DNA of 64,000 bases from Streptomyces rugosispiralis (GTDB lineage: Bacteria > Actinomycetota > Actinomycetes > Streptomycetales > Streptomycetaceae). Both the position numbers and the translations under genes were made by a program. Positions 52,348-62,255 of this stretch are shown piece after piece. Location: contig NZ_JANIAA010000005.1 in the NCBI RefSeq assembly GCF_024505145.1, forward strand, positions 186,001-250,000, read 5' to 3'. The notes beneath the pieces are model-generated. The model saw only the letters and a program-made list of their open reading frames with translations, did not search any database and was not told where the DNA came from. Each line of letters begins with the position of its first letter. Position 1 is the first letter of the stretch.

Positions 52348-52609
52348 CCCGCACCCCTCACCCCGCCCCGGCATCCCCGGCATCCACGGCATCACCTTCC
52401 GCTCCGATCGGAGTTCCCCTTCCCATGGCCGTCTCGCCCGCCTCGACACCGCCGGGGCCGCCCCGCTCGCCCGCCCGGCGCCCCCGGCCCCGGCGTCCCG
52501 CCGCACCGGGCGCACCGGGCGCGCCGCCGCCGGGCGCGCCGCCGCCGGGCGCGCCCCGGCCGGGCTGGCGCTGGCGCTCGGGCTGTGGGGGATCCGCCGT
52601 GAGAACAGC

Positions 52610-53965
52610 ATGTGGCGGGACGAGTCGACGACGTATCAGATCGCCCACCGCGGCCTCGCCGACATCTGGCATCTGCTCGGCCAGGCCGATGTCGCCCACG
52701 GTCTGTACTACCTGTTCATGCACGGGGTCTTCGCCCTCTGGGACGGCGGTCTCGTCGCCCTCCGGCTGCCCTCGGTGCTGGCCATGGCCGCCGCGGCGGC
52801 CGGGGTCGGACTGCTCGGGCAGCGGCTCGCGGGACCCCGCGCCGGACTCGCCGCCGGGCTGGTCTTCCCGCTGGCCCCGGCGGTGCAGCGGTACGCGCAG
52901 GAGGGGCGGTCGTACGCCCTGGTCTGTGCCGCCGTCGTCGCGGCGACGCATCTGCTGCTGAGCGCCGTGGCCCGGCCCCGCAAGCGCACCTGGGCCGGAT
53001 ACGCCGCCGTCGCCTCGCTGGCCTGTCTGCTGCACGAGTTCGCCATCCTGGCCGTCGCCGCGCACGGCGTCGCGCTGTACCGGGCCCGGGTGGGCGCCCG
53101 CTTCGGCTGGGCGTGGGGGCAGGCGGCCTCCGTGGTGGCCCTGGTGCTGATGCCGCTGGTGATCGTCAGTCAGCAGCAGGCCGCGCTGGTGGGCTGGATC
53201 TCCCCGCCGGGCCCGGCCGAGCTGCTCGGCTTCGGCGCGCTCGCCCTGGCGGGCCTCGGCTGTGCCCGGGGACCGCTGCCCGCGCGCGGCCCCGTCCCGC
53301 TGCGCGACCTCGCGCTCGCGCTGCTGATCCTGCCGCCGGCCGCGCTGCTCGCGGTGTCGTATCTCCATCCGCTCTACGTCGACCGGTATGTGCTCTACGC
53401 CTATGTCGGTCTCGCGCTGCTGGTCGGGGCCCGGCTGGACGCGCTGTCGCGCACCGTCGCCACCCCACGGGCGCTCGCCGGGGGGCTGGCGGTGGCCGCC
53501 GTGGCGGCCCTGCTGCCGTACTCGCTCCAGCCGCGGACCCCGCAGAGCCGGCTCGACGGCCCCCTCGCGGCCGCCCGCGCCGTACGGGAGCTGAGCCGGC
53601 CCGGCGACGGGGTGCTGTTCCTGCCCGCCCGGCGCCGGGAGCCGATCATGTCAAGACCGGGGGACTTCCGGGGTCTGCGGGAGCTGGCGCTGGCCCGGCA
53701 CGCGATCCCCTCGGGCACGCTGCACGGCATCGAGCTGCCCGCACCGCTGATCCGGGTCCGGATGCTGACGGCCGGGCGGATCGTCACGGTGAACGACCCG
53801 CCCGGCCGGCCGCTGGACGACACCCCACAGGAGCGGGTGAAACGGGCGGTGCTCGCGGAGCACTTCCACCGATGCGCCGTCAGGGACGTCACCGGGATGC
53901 GGATCGTGCTCTACGGGCGCGCGGGGGAGTGGCGTAAGGGGAAGTGGCGCGCGGGGGAGTGCTGA
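52610..53965 (+). CDS. Glycosyltransferase family 39-like (polyprenyl-phosphate-dependent) membrane protein, N-terminus probably frameshifted
   Basis: A multi-pass glycosyltransferase; 451 residues from ATG 52610. The catalytic first-loop motif SMWRDESTTYQIAHRG lies at the very start, followed by eight or more hydrophobic helices and a soluble C-terminal part. In the same frame just upstream, GLALALGLWGIRREN is the expected first membrane helix, but no start codon is in that frame. A likely start, ATG 52425 (MAVSPASTPPGPP), is in another frame. A single-base loss in the GCGCCGCCGCCGG repeats (52511-52560) would join them. Pseudogene, sequencing error or N-terminally shortened protein are all possible. 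Confidence 0.75.
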   Translation: MWRDESTTYQIAHRGLADIWHLLGQADVAHGLYYLFMHGVFALWDGGLVALRLPSVLAMAAAAAGVGLLGQRLAGPRAGLAAGLVFPLAPAVQRYAQEGRSYALVCAAVVAATHLLLSAVARPRKRTWAGYAAVASLACLLHEFAILAVAAHGVALYRARVGARFGWAWGQAASVVALVLMPLVIVSQQQAALVGWISPPGPAELLGFGALALAGLGCARGPLPARGPVPLRDLALALLILPPAALLAVSYLHPLYVDRYVLYAYVGLALLVGARLDALSRTVATPRALAGGLAVAAVAALLPYSLQPRTPQSRLDGPLAAARAVRELSRPGDGVLFLPARRREPIMSRPGDFRGLRELALARHAIPSGTLHGIELPAPLIRVRMLTAGRIVTVNDPPGRPLDDTPQERVKRAVLAEHFHRCAVRDVTGMRIVLYGRAGEWRKGKWRAGEC

Positions 53966-53981
53966 GCGCCGCCGGGCGCCG

Positions 53982-54455
53982 TCAGCCCTCGTTCTCCACC
54001 AGCCGGGCCGGGAAGCCGCCCGTGGCCACCGGGCCCCAGCGCTCGGGGGTGATCCGGATCAGCGACTTGCCCTGCTTGCGCATGGCCTCGCGGTACTCGT
54101 CCCAGTCCGGGTGCTCGCCCGCGATGTTGCGGTAGTACTCGACCAGTGGCTCGACGGACTCCGGGGTGTCGATCACCTCGGCGGTGCCGTCGATCTGCAC
54201 CCACGGGCCGTTCCATTCGTCGGACAGCACGACGAGGCTCACGGCGGAGTCGCGCTTGGCGTTGCGCACCTTGGCGCGCTCGGGGTAGGTGGACATCACG
54301 ATCCGGCCGGAGTCGTCGACTCCGCAGGTCAGCGGGGATGCCTGGGGGGAGCCATCGGCCCGGCGGGTCATCAGCAGCGCACGGTGGCGCGGGCGTACGA
54401 ACTCCAGCAGTTCGTCGAGGCCGACTTGGGTGTTGGTGGCGATGGAGGGGCTCAT
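53982..54455 (-). CDS. PPOX-class F420-dependent oxidoreductase
   Basis: A 157-residue split-barrel protein of the pyridoxamine-5'-phosphate-oxidase-like F420/FMN superfamily. Motifs: RHRALLMTRRADGSPQ, IVMSTYPERAKVRNAKRD (F420-phosphate binding Arg/Lys), VQIDGTAEVID and the C-terminal ITPERWGPVATGGFPARL. ATG 54455. Convergent with the glycosyltransferase gene; substrate unknown. Confidence 0.9.
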   Translation of the reverse strand: MSPSIATNTQVGLDELLEFVRPRHRALLMTRRADGSPQASPLTCGVDDSGRIVMSTYPERAKVRNAKRDSAVSLVVLSDEWNGPWVQIDGTAEVIDTPESVEPLVEYYRNIAGEHPDWDEYREAMRKQGKSLIRITPERWGPVATGGFPARLVENEG

Positions 54456-54540
54456 GCAGGCGAGCGTACGACGTCGAGCGCACTCCAGGGCCGTACGGCC
54501 ACGGACCGGCGCCGCGCCGGGTTTCGGGGCACGCGCCGCG

Positions 54541-56492
<1,952 letters not shown>

Positions 56493-56521
56493 CCCCTCCT
56501 CGGCATCGCCCTCGACGGGAA

Positions 56522-56558
56522 CTGACCGGGGCCCGGCCACCGAGCCGGCCCCGGTCAG
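56522..56558. terminator. Hairpin between convergent trypsin and VOC genes
   Basis: A 15-bp stem with a one-base bulge (CTGACCGGGGCCCGGC / GCCGGCCCCGGTCAG). It overlaps the last codon of the VOC gene, so it can serve both directions. Confidence 0.7.
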
Positions 56559-56941
56559 CTCGGTCCCGTCTGCCCGTAGCAGATGCAGAACGGGTGCCCG
56601 GCCGGATCGTTGAAGACCCGGAACCCCGAACGCTCCCCGCCGCTGTCGTGCAGGAACGTCGCCCCGAGCTCGATCAGCTCCTGCTGCGCCCGCTCCGCGT
56701 CCTCGCGCGTCGCCACGTCGAAGTCCAGATGGATCTGTTGCGGGTGGGCCGGGTCCGGCCAGCGCGGCGGCCGGTGGTCCGGCGCCAGTTGGAAGGCCAG
56801 CTTACGGCCGTCCTCCGCCGTCAGGGTCGCCCACTCGGGATCGCCGTCGTCCACCCGCCAGCCCAGGATCTCGCCGTAGAAGGCGGCCAGCGCGGCGGGG
56901 TCGGGGCAGTCGATGACGGTGCACTGAAGCGTCGCGATCAT
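56555..56941 (-). CDS. VOC family protein (glyoxalase/dioxygenase fold)
   Basis: A 128-residue VOC protein with two beta-alpha-beta modules: CTVIDCPDPAALAAFYGEILGW at the N-terminus (in part: DPAALAAFYGEILGW) and IHLDFDVATREDAERAQ in the middle, ending FRVFNDPAGHPFCICYG. Metal-binding residues are partly present (H in QIHLDF, E missing in places), so catalytic activity is uncertain; many are stress-linked or antibiotic-binding proteins. Start ATG 56941. Confidence 0.88.
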   Translation of the reverse strand: MIATLQCTVIDCPDPAALAAFYGEILGWRVDDGDPEWATLTAEDGRKLAFQLAPDHRPPRWPDPAHPQQIHLDFDVATREDAERAQQELIELGATFLHDSGGERSGFRVFNDPAGHPFCICYGQTGPS

Positions 56942-57275
56942 GTGGGGACCCTAGCCCGGAACGGCTCCTTCCGGAGGGGGCGGCGGCGAGAGCCGGGCCG
57001 GAAGCAGGGGCGAAAGCCGGGCCGGAAGTGGAACCTCTCCCCGCCCAGGGGACTCCTCCACGGTGGAGGCGCCGTACCGGGAGCGGTCCTCCACCACGAC
57101 CGCCCCGCCCCCTTCCGCGCCCCTCGCGGGCCGGACCCCAAACCCCCCACAGGGGTCGGGGCGGTCCGGGGCCGCCGGGAGGGCAGAACCCCGGACGCGG
57201 CCGACGCGGGCCGAAGCGCCCCCGAGCGGAACCGGAACCCCGGGAAAAGTACTCTCGGGAGGCATGACGCACAGC
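56942..57275. other. Divergent intergenic region with a 19-bp direct repeat
   Basis: A 330-base gap between the VOC and chorismate mutase genes. It holds two copies of GCGArAGCCGGGCCGGAAG (56986-57004 and 57010-57028) and otherwise GC-rich unstructured sequence. The ribosome-binding site GGGAGG (57257-57262) belongs to chorismate mutase. No gene was recognised. Confidence 0.5.
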
Positions 57276-57653
57276 ATGAGCGACCACACCGCCGGGCAGC
57301 CGGCGACGCCGGGGGACCCCGAGGGGATCGACCCGTCCGTCCTCGACGAGCTGACCCGGTTGCGTGACAGCATCGACAACATCGACGCGGCCGTGGTCCA
57401 TATGCTCGCCGAGCGCTTCAAATGCACCCAGCAGGTCGGCCACCTCAAGGCCGCCCACCGGCTCCCCCCGGCCGACCCGTCCCGTGAGGCGCGCCAGATC
57501 ACCCGGCTGCGGCAGCTCGCCGAGAGCGCCAAGCTCGACCCCGGCTTCGCCGAGAAGCTGCTCAACTTCATCATCGCCGAGGTCATCCGGCACCACGAGA
57601 CCATCGCGCGCTCCGACAACGGCACCGGGGGGCCGGAGGGCGCACTCCGGTAG
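57276..57653 (+). CDS. Chorismate mutase (AroQ class)
   Basis: Converts chorismate to prephenate for Phe/Tyr synthesis. A 125-residue all-helical AroQ domain: LDELTRLRDSIDNIDAAVVH, LAERFKCTQQVGHLKAAHRL (catalytic Arg/Lys), DPSREARQITRLR and the third helix FAEKLLNFIIAEVIRHHE. ATG 57276 follows GGGAGG by 13 bases; ATG 57264, four codons earlier, is almost on top of it. No signal peptide, hence the cytoplasmic biosynthetic type. Confidence 0.93.
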   Translation: MSDHTAGQPATPGDPEGIDPSVLDELTRLRDSIDNIDAAVVHMLAERFKCTQQVGHLKAAHRLPPADPSREARQITRLRQLAESAKLDPGFAEKLLNFIIAEVIRHHETIARSDNGTGGPEGALR

Positions 57654-57733
57654 TGCGCCCCGGGCGGCCGTCCGCGCCGGGCAACCACTTCCCACCCGTG
57701 TGCGGCCCGCCGCCGGTAGGGCAGCATGTCCCC

Positions 57734-60337
57734 ATGTCCGTACTGACGCGCGAGGAAGCGCAGAACCGAGCCCGCCTCATCGAGGTCCACCGCTACACGA
57801 TCGACCTCGACCTCACCCGCGGGGAGGAGCTCTTCGGCTCCACCACGACCATCCGCTTCAGCGTGCGCCAGGCGGGCGCGGACACCTTCGCCGAGCTCCA
57901 GCCGGCCGCCCTGCACCGCGCCGTGCTCGACGGCCGGGAGCTCGACCTCACCGGCGAGACCGCCGAGGCGCTCGCGGGCGGCCGGCTCCCGCTCACCGGG
58001 CTCGGCGAGGGCGAGCACGAGCTGCGCGTCGAGACCGACATGCGCTACTCCCACACCGGCGAGGGCATGCACCGCTTCACCGACCCGGCCGACGGCGAGA
58101 CGTACCTCTACACCATGTGCTGCATGTCGGACGCGAACGACGTCTTCACCGGGTTCGACCAGCCCGACCTCAAGGCCGTCTTCGACGTCCGCGTCACCGC
58201 CCCGCCCGAGTGGACCGTCCTCGGCAACGGCATCGCCACCCGTGTCGGCGCCCCCGAGGAGGGCCGCTGGCAGCTCGCGCCCACCCCGCCCATCAGCACC
58301 TATCTGATGGCCCTGGCCGCCGGCCCGTATCACTCGGTGCGCACCGAGCACGCCGGACTCCCCTTCGGGCTGCATGTCCGCCGCTCCCTCGCGCCCCACC
58401 TCGAGGCCGACGCCGACGAGCTCTTCGACATCACCCGGCGCTGCTTCGACCGCTACCACGAGATCTTCGAGGAGCCGTACCCCTTCGACTCCTACGACCA
58501 GGCGTTCGTCCCCGAGTTCAACTCGGGCGCCATGGAGAACCCGGGCCTGGTCACCTTCCGCGACGAATTCGTCTTCCGCTCCGCCGTCACCGACGCCGAG
58601 CGCCAGACCCGCGCCATGGTCATCGCCCATGAGATGGCCCATATGTGGTTCGGCGACCTCGTCACCATGAAGTGGTGGGACGACATCTGGCTGAACGAGT
58701 CCTTCGCCGAGTACATGGGCTACCAGATCCTCACCGAGACCACCCGCTACACCGACACCTGGGCCGACTTCGGCGTCCGCCGCAAGAACTGGGGCTACGA
58801 CGCCGACCAGCGCCCCTCCACCCACCCGGTCGCGCCCGCGCCCGAGCTGGTCCCCGACACCTCCGCCGCCCGCCTCAACTTCGACGGCATCTCGTACGCC
58901 AAGGGCGCCTCCGCGCTGCGCCAGCTCGTCACCTGGCTCGGCGAGAAGACCTTCCTCGACGGCATCAACGACCACTTCACCCGGCACCGCTTCGGCAACG
59001 CCACCCTCGCCGACTTCATCGACTCCCTCGCCCGCTCCTCCGGCCGCGACGTCCACGCCTGGGCCGACCGCTGGCTGCGCACCACCGGCGTCGACACCCT
59101 CGCCCCCGTCGTCACCGCCAACGGCGACCGCTGGAGCGCCGAGATCCGCCACCAGGGCGGCGGCCCGGACGGAGACGCCCCCACCCGGCGCCCGCACCGC
59201 ATCGCCATCGGCCTCTACGACCACGCGCCCGCCGCCCCGCACCAGCTGGTCCTGCGCGAGCGCGTCGAGGCCGAGTTCGACGGCGCCGAGCCCGGCCTCA
59301 GCCTCTCCTTCACCGGGCCCCGCCCCGATCTGCTGCTGCTGAACGACGGCGACCTCACCTACACCAAGATCCGGCTCGACCCCGCCTCCTGGAAGGCCGT
59401 CCACCGCTCGCTGTCCGGCCTCCCCGACGCGGTCAGCCGCGCCGTGGTCTGGAACGCCGCCCGCGACATGGTGCGCGACGGCGACCTGCCCGCCACCGAC
59501 TACCTCGAGGCCGCCCGCGCCCATCTGCCGCACGAGACCGACATAGCGATCGTCCAGGGCGTCCTCGCCTTCGCCCGCACCCAGATCGCCGACCGCTACC
59601 TCCCCGCGGACCGGCGCCCCGCCGCCCTGGCCACCATCAGCGCCACCTGCCGCGATCTGCTGCGCCGCACCGAGGACGGCTCCGGGGACGGGCTGCGGCT
59701 CGCCGCCGTCCGTACGTTCATCGGCAGCGCCACCGCCCCCGCCGAGCTCAGCGACTGGCTCGACGGCGACACCGTCCCCGGCGGCCCCGCCCTCGACCCC
59801 GAGCTGCGCTGGCAGATCCTCGGCCGCCTCGCCGTCCTCGGCGCCGTCGGCCCCGCCGACATCGACGCCGAACTCGCCCGCGACTCCAGCGCCACCGGCC
59901 AGGAGGGCGCCGCCCGCTGCCGGGCCGCCCTGCCGGACGCCGCCGCGAAGGAGGCCGCGTGGCAGGCCCTCTTCGGCGGCGGGGAGGAGGACGGCCGGGA
60001 CGGCCAGAGCGCCCACGACCAGGGGACCGAGCTCTCCAACTACCTGGTCACCGCGACCGTCGCGGGCTTCTGGCAGCCCGAGCACCACGCCGTCCTCGCC
60101 GACTACGTGCCGCGCTACTTCCCGGCCGCCGTCGCGCTCGGCGCCCGCCGCGGCCCCGCCATCGCCGACACGGTCGCCCGCTTCGGCTTCCCGAGCACCG
60201 TGGACGCCGAAACCCTGCGCCTGGGCGAGGACTGCCTCACCTCCCCCGACGCGGTACCCGCCCTGCGCCGCCGCCTCGCCGACCAGATCGACGACCTGCG
60301 CCGCGCCCTGCGCGTACAGGAGAAGCAGGGCGAGTAG
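57734..60337 (+). CDS. pepN: Aminopeptidase N (M1 family)
   Basis: Zinc aminopeptidase removing N-terminal residues from peptides; cytoplasmic. 867 residues, the actinobacterial type. Motifs: FNSGAMENPG (substrate N-terminus binding, about 265) and HEMAHMWFGD (zinc, about 299) with the third ligand in WLNESFAEY. The C-terminal ERAP1-like helical domain (about 520-860) is complete. ATG 57734. A hairpin follows the stop. Confidence 0.97.
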   Translation: MSVLTREEAQNRARLIEVHRYTIDLDLTRGEELFGSTTTIRFSVRQAGADTFAELQPAALHRAVLDGRELDLTGETAEALAGGRLPLTGLGEGEHELRVETDMRYSHTGEGMHRFTDPADGETYLYTMCCMSDANDVFTGFDQPDLKAVFDVRVTAPPEWTVLGNGIATRVGAPEEGRWQLAPTPPISTYLMALAAGPYHSVRTEHAGLPFGLHVRRSLAPHLEADADELFDITRRCFDRYHEIFEEPYPFDSYDQAFVPEFNSGAMENPGLVTFRDEFVFRSAVTDAERQTRAMVIAHEMAHMWFGDLVTMKWWDDIWLNESFAEYMGYQILTETTRYTDTWADFGVRRKNWGYDADQRPSTHPVAPAPELVPDTSAARLNFDGISYAKGASALRQLVTWLGEKTFLDGINDHFTRHRFGNATLADFIDSLARSSGRDVHAWADRWLRTTGVDTLAPVVTANGDRWSAEIRHQGGGPDGDAPTRRPHRIAIGLYDHAPAAPHQLVLRERVEAEFDGAEPGLSLSFTGPRPDLLLLNDGDLTYTKIRLDPASWKAVHRSLSGLPDAVSRAVVWNAARDMVRDGDLPATDYLEAARAHLPHETDIAIVQGVLAFARTQIADRYLPADRRPAALATISATCRDLLRRTEDGSGDGLRLAAVRTFIGSATAPAELSDWLDGDTVPGGPALDPELRWQILGRLAVLGAVGPADIDAELARDSSATGQEGAARCRAALPDAAAKEAAWQALFGGGEEDGRDGQSAHDQGTELSNYLVTATVAGFWQPEHHAVLADYVPRYFPAAVALGARRGPAIADTVARFGFPSTVDAETLRLGEDCLTSPDAVPALRRRLADQIDDLRRALRVQEKQGE

Positions 60338-60355
60338 TCCCGTGCCGACGCGGAC

Positions 60356-60379
60356 GGCGGGGCGCCCGACCGCCCCGCC
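60356..60379 (+). terminator. Hairpin after pepN
   Basis: A perfect 9-bp stem (GGCGGGGCG / CGCCCCGCC) with a 6-base loop, 18 bases after pepN. Confidence 0.6.
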
Positions 60380-60442
60380 GCCCCCGCGCGGGAGTCGCCG
60401 AACCACAGCCCCCTCCGTCCGGGCACGGGGCAGACTGACGGC

Positions 60443-60676
60443 ATGGACCGAGGAACGAGCCAGTGGACGCTGAAGGTCGACGGGGAGCGGTTCGACGTCG
60501 CTGAGCGTCCCGACGAACCCGGGACGTACGACTTCACCTGGCTGACCGGGCCCGACCCCGGATACGGCTTCACCACCCGCGTACACGGAGCCGGCTCCCT
60601 GAGCGAGCGGGAACTGCGGGATTCCGCACGGGACTTCCTCGGTCAGGTGAACCCCGCGACGGGGCACATCGAGTAG
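60443..60676 (+). CDS. Small conserved-type hypothetical protein
   Basis: A 77-residue soluble protein without recognised domain. It begins MDRGTSQWTLKVDGERFDVA and ends RDFLGQVNPATGHIE. The alternation of hydrophobic residues suggests two or three beta strands followed by a helix (SERELRDSARDFLGQV). ATG 60443; bounded by hairpins on both sides, so it is its own transcription unit. Confidence 0.75.
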   Translation: MDRGTSQWTLKVDGERFDVAERPDEPGTYDFTWLTGPDPGYGFTTRVHGAGSLSERELRDSARDFLGQVNPATGHIE

Positions 60677-60709
60677 CCGTCCCAGGTTCGGCTGAGGCGG
60701 TGACGCCCG

Positions 60710-60749
60710 ACGGCCCGGCCCCGCCGATCAATCCGCGGGGCCGGGCCGT
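60710..60749 (+). terminator. Strong hairpin after the small ORF
   Basis: A perfect 15-bp stem (ACGGCCCGGCCCCGC / GCGGGGCCGGGCCGT) with a 10-base loop, 33 bases after the stop at 60676. It insulates the next operon. Confidence 0.85.
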
Positions 60750-60803
60750 ACCACGTACGGGTGCACTTGACCCCGACCCCGGATCCCACCGCCGGCGCGC
60801 GAA

Positions 60804-60822
60804 GTAATTTAGGCAGCCCTGA
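60804..60822 (+). promoter_or_regulatory. Candidate iron box (DmdR1/IdeR-type)
   Basis: GTAATTTAGGCAGCCCTGA shares 12 of 19 positions with the actinomycete iron-box consensus TTAGGTTAGGCTAACCTAA, counted by hand, including the core TTAGGC. It lies 32 bases upstream of the decarboxylase start in a short AT-richer stretch. This supports iron-repressed transcription of the two genes that follow. Confidence 0.55.
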
Positions 60823-60854
60823 CCGCCGCCCAGACACCCCCTAGGGGCACACCC

Positions 60855-62255
60855 ATGCCCGTGCCCGCATCCGGAACCGCCCGCCTCCTCGCCGGGGGCC
60901 AGAGCGGACCGGGCGTGCTCCGCCCGATGGTCGACACCGTTCTCGACGCCCTCGCCCACGGCGCCGCCGACCGCGGTGGGCCCCTCCCGGCCGGTGGCCC
61001 GGCCGCGGTGGCCCGGCGGATACGCGGTGCGGCCCGGCCGCTCATCCCCGAAGAGGGGGAGGGGCCCCACCACGCGCTGCGCAGCCTCGTCCGCGCCCTC
61101 GCCCATGGCGCCGCCGAACCCGCGGACCCCCGCTGCACCGCCCATCTGCACTGTCCGCCGCTGGCCGTCGCCACCGCCGCCGACCTCGCGATCTCCGCGC
61201 TCAACCCCTCCCTCGACTCCTGGGACCAGGCCCCCGCCGCCTGTGCGCTGGAGGCGCTGACCTGCCGCGCGCTGGCCGAACTCGTCCACCCCCACGGCCC
61301 CGCCCCCGACGCCCTCGTCACCACCGGCGGCACCGAATCCAACCAGCTCGGCCTGCTCCTCGCCCGCGAGGCCGCCCGGGGCGCTCCCCTCCGTATCGTC
61401 CGCGGCGCCAACGCCCACCACAGCGTCCAGCGCGCCGCCTGGCTGCTCGGGCTGGACGAGCCCCTCACCCTCCCCACCCCCGGCGGCGTCCTCGACCCGG
61501 TCGCCCTCCACACCGCCCTCGACCGGCCGTCCGACGCCCCCACCCTCGTCGTCGCCACCGCCGGCACCACCGACACCGGGGCCATCGACCCGCTCCCCGA
61601 TATCGCCGACGTCTGCGACCACCACGCCGCCACCCTCCACATCGACGCCGCCTACGGCGCGCCCCTCCTCTTCAGCGACACCCTCCACAAGCGGCTCCAC
61701 GGGCTCGACCGCGCCCGTACCGTCGCCCTCGACCTGCACAAACTCGGCTGGCAGCCGGTGGCCGCGGGCCTGCTCGCGGTGCCCGACGGCGCCGCGCTCG
61801 ACGCGCTGGCCCACCACGCCGACTACCTCAACGCCGACGACGACACCGAAGCGGGCCTGCCCGATCTGCTCGGCCGGTCGCTCCGCACCACCCGCCGCCC
61901 CGACATCTTCAAGATCGCCGTCACGCTGCGGGCGCTGGGCCGACGCGGTCTCGGCGAGCTCGTGGACCATGTCTGCGCGGCCGCCCAGCACCTCGCCGAC
62001 CTCGTCGAGGCCCGCCCCGGGCTCGAGCTCCACGCCCGCCCCACCATCAGCACCGTTCTCTTCCGCCCCACCGGGGCACCGCCCGCCGCCGTCGCCGCGC
62101 TGCGCCGCCGCCTGCTCCACCACGGGGCGGCCGTCCTCGGCCGCGCCGCCACCCCCGAGGGGCTGTGGCTCAAGGCCACCGTTCTCAACCCGCATATCCA
62201 GCCCGACGATCTGCGCGGGCTGCTCGAACTCGTGGAAGGCGACACCACCCCATGA
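60855..62255 (+). CDS. PLP-dependent decarboxylase, DesA-like (lysine/diamine-acid decarboxylase)
   Basis: A 466-residue group II PLP decarboxylase resembling DesA, which makes cadaverine from lysine for desferrioxamine. Motifs: VTTGGTESNQLGLLLAR, the cofactor His in RGANAHHSVQRAAW, LHIDAAYGAPLLF and the PLP Lys in ALDLHKLGWQPVAAG (about 296). It starts ATG 60855, and its stop overlaps the next start by 4 bases. Coupling to an N-hydroxylase and the iron box support a hydroxamate siderophore role. Substrate (Lys, Orn, or a diamino acid) is not decided by sequence. Confidence 0.9.
   Translation: MPVPASGTARLLAGGQSGPGVLRPMVDTVLDALAHGAADRGGPLPAGGPAAVARRIRGAARPLIPEEGEGPHHALRSLVRALAHGAAEPADPRCTAHLHCPPLAVATAADLAISALNPSLDSWDQAPAACALEALTCRALAELVHPHGPAPDALVTTGGTESNQLGLLLAREAARGAPLRIVRGANAHHSVQRAAWLLGLDEPLTLPTPGGVLDPVALHTALDRPSDAPTLVVATAGTTDTGAIDPLPDIADVCDHHAATLHIDAAYGAPLLFSDTLHKRLHGLDRARTVALDLHKLGWQPVAAGLLAVPDGAALDALAHHADYLNADDDTEAGLPDLLGRSLRTTRRPDIFKIAVTLRALGRRGLGELVDHVCAAAQHLADLVEARPGLELHARPTISTVLFRPTGAPPAAVAALRRRLLHHGAAVLGRAATPEGLWLKATVLNPHIQPDDLRGLLELVEGDTTP

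Noticed and set aside
50364..52961. A single 865-residue ATPase-permease fusion protein
   Set aside because: After about 51290 the frame loses all transporter similarity and overlaps the permease in another frame, which has normal membrane segments. A frameshift at the ATPase end is the simpler explanation.
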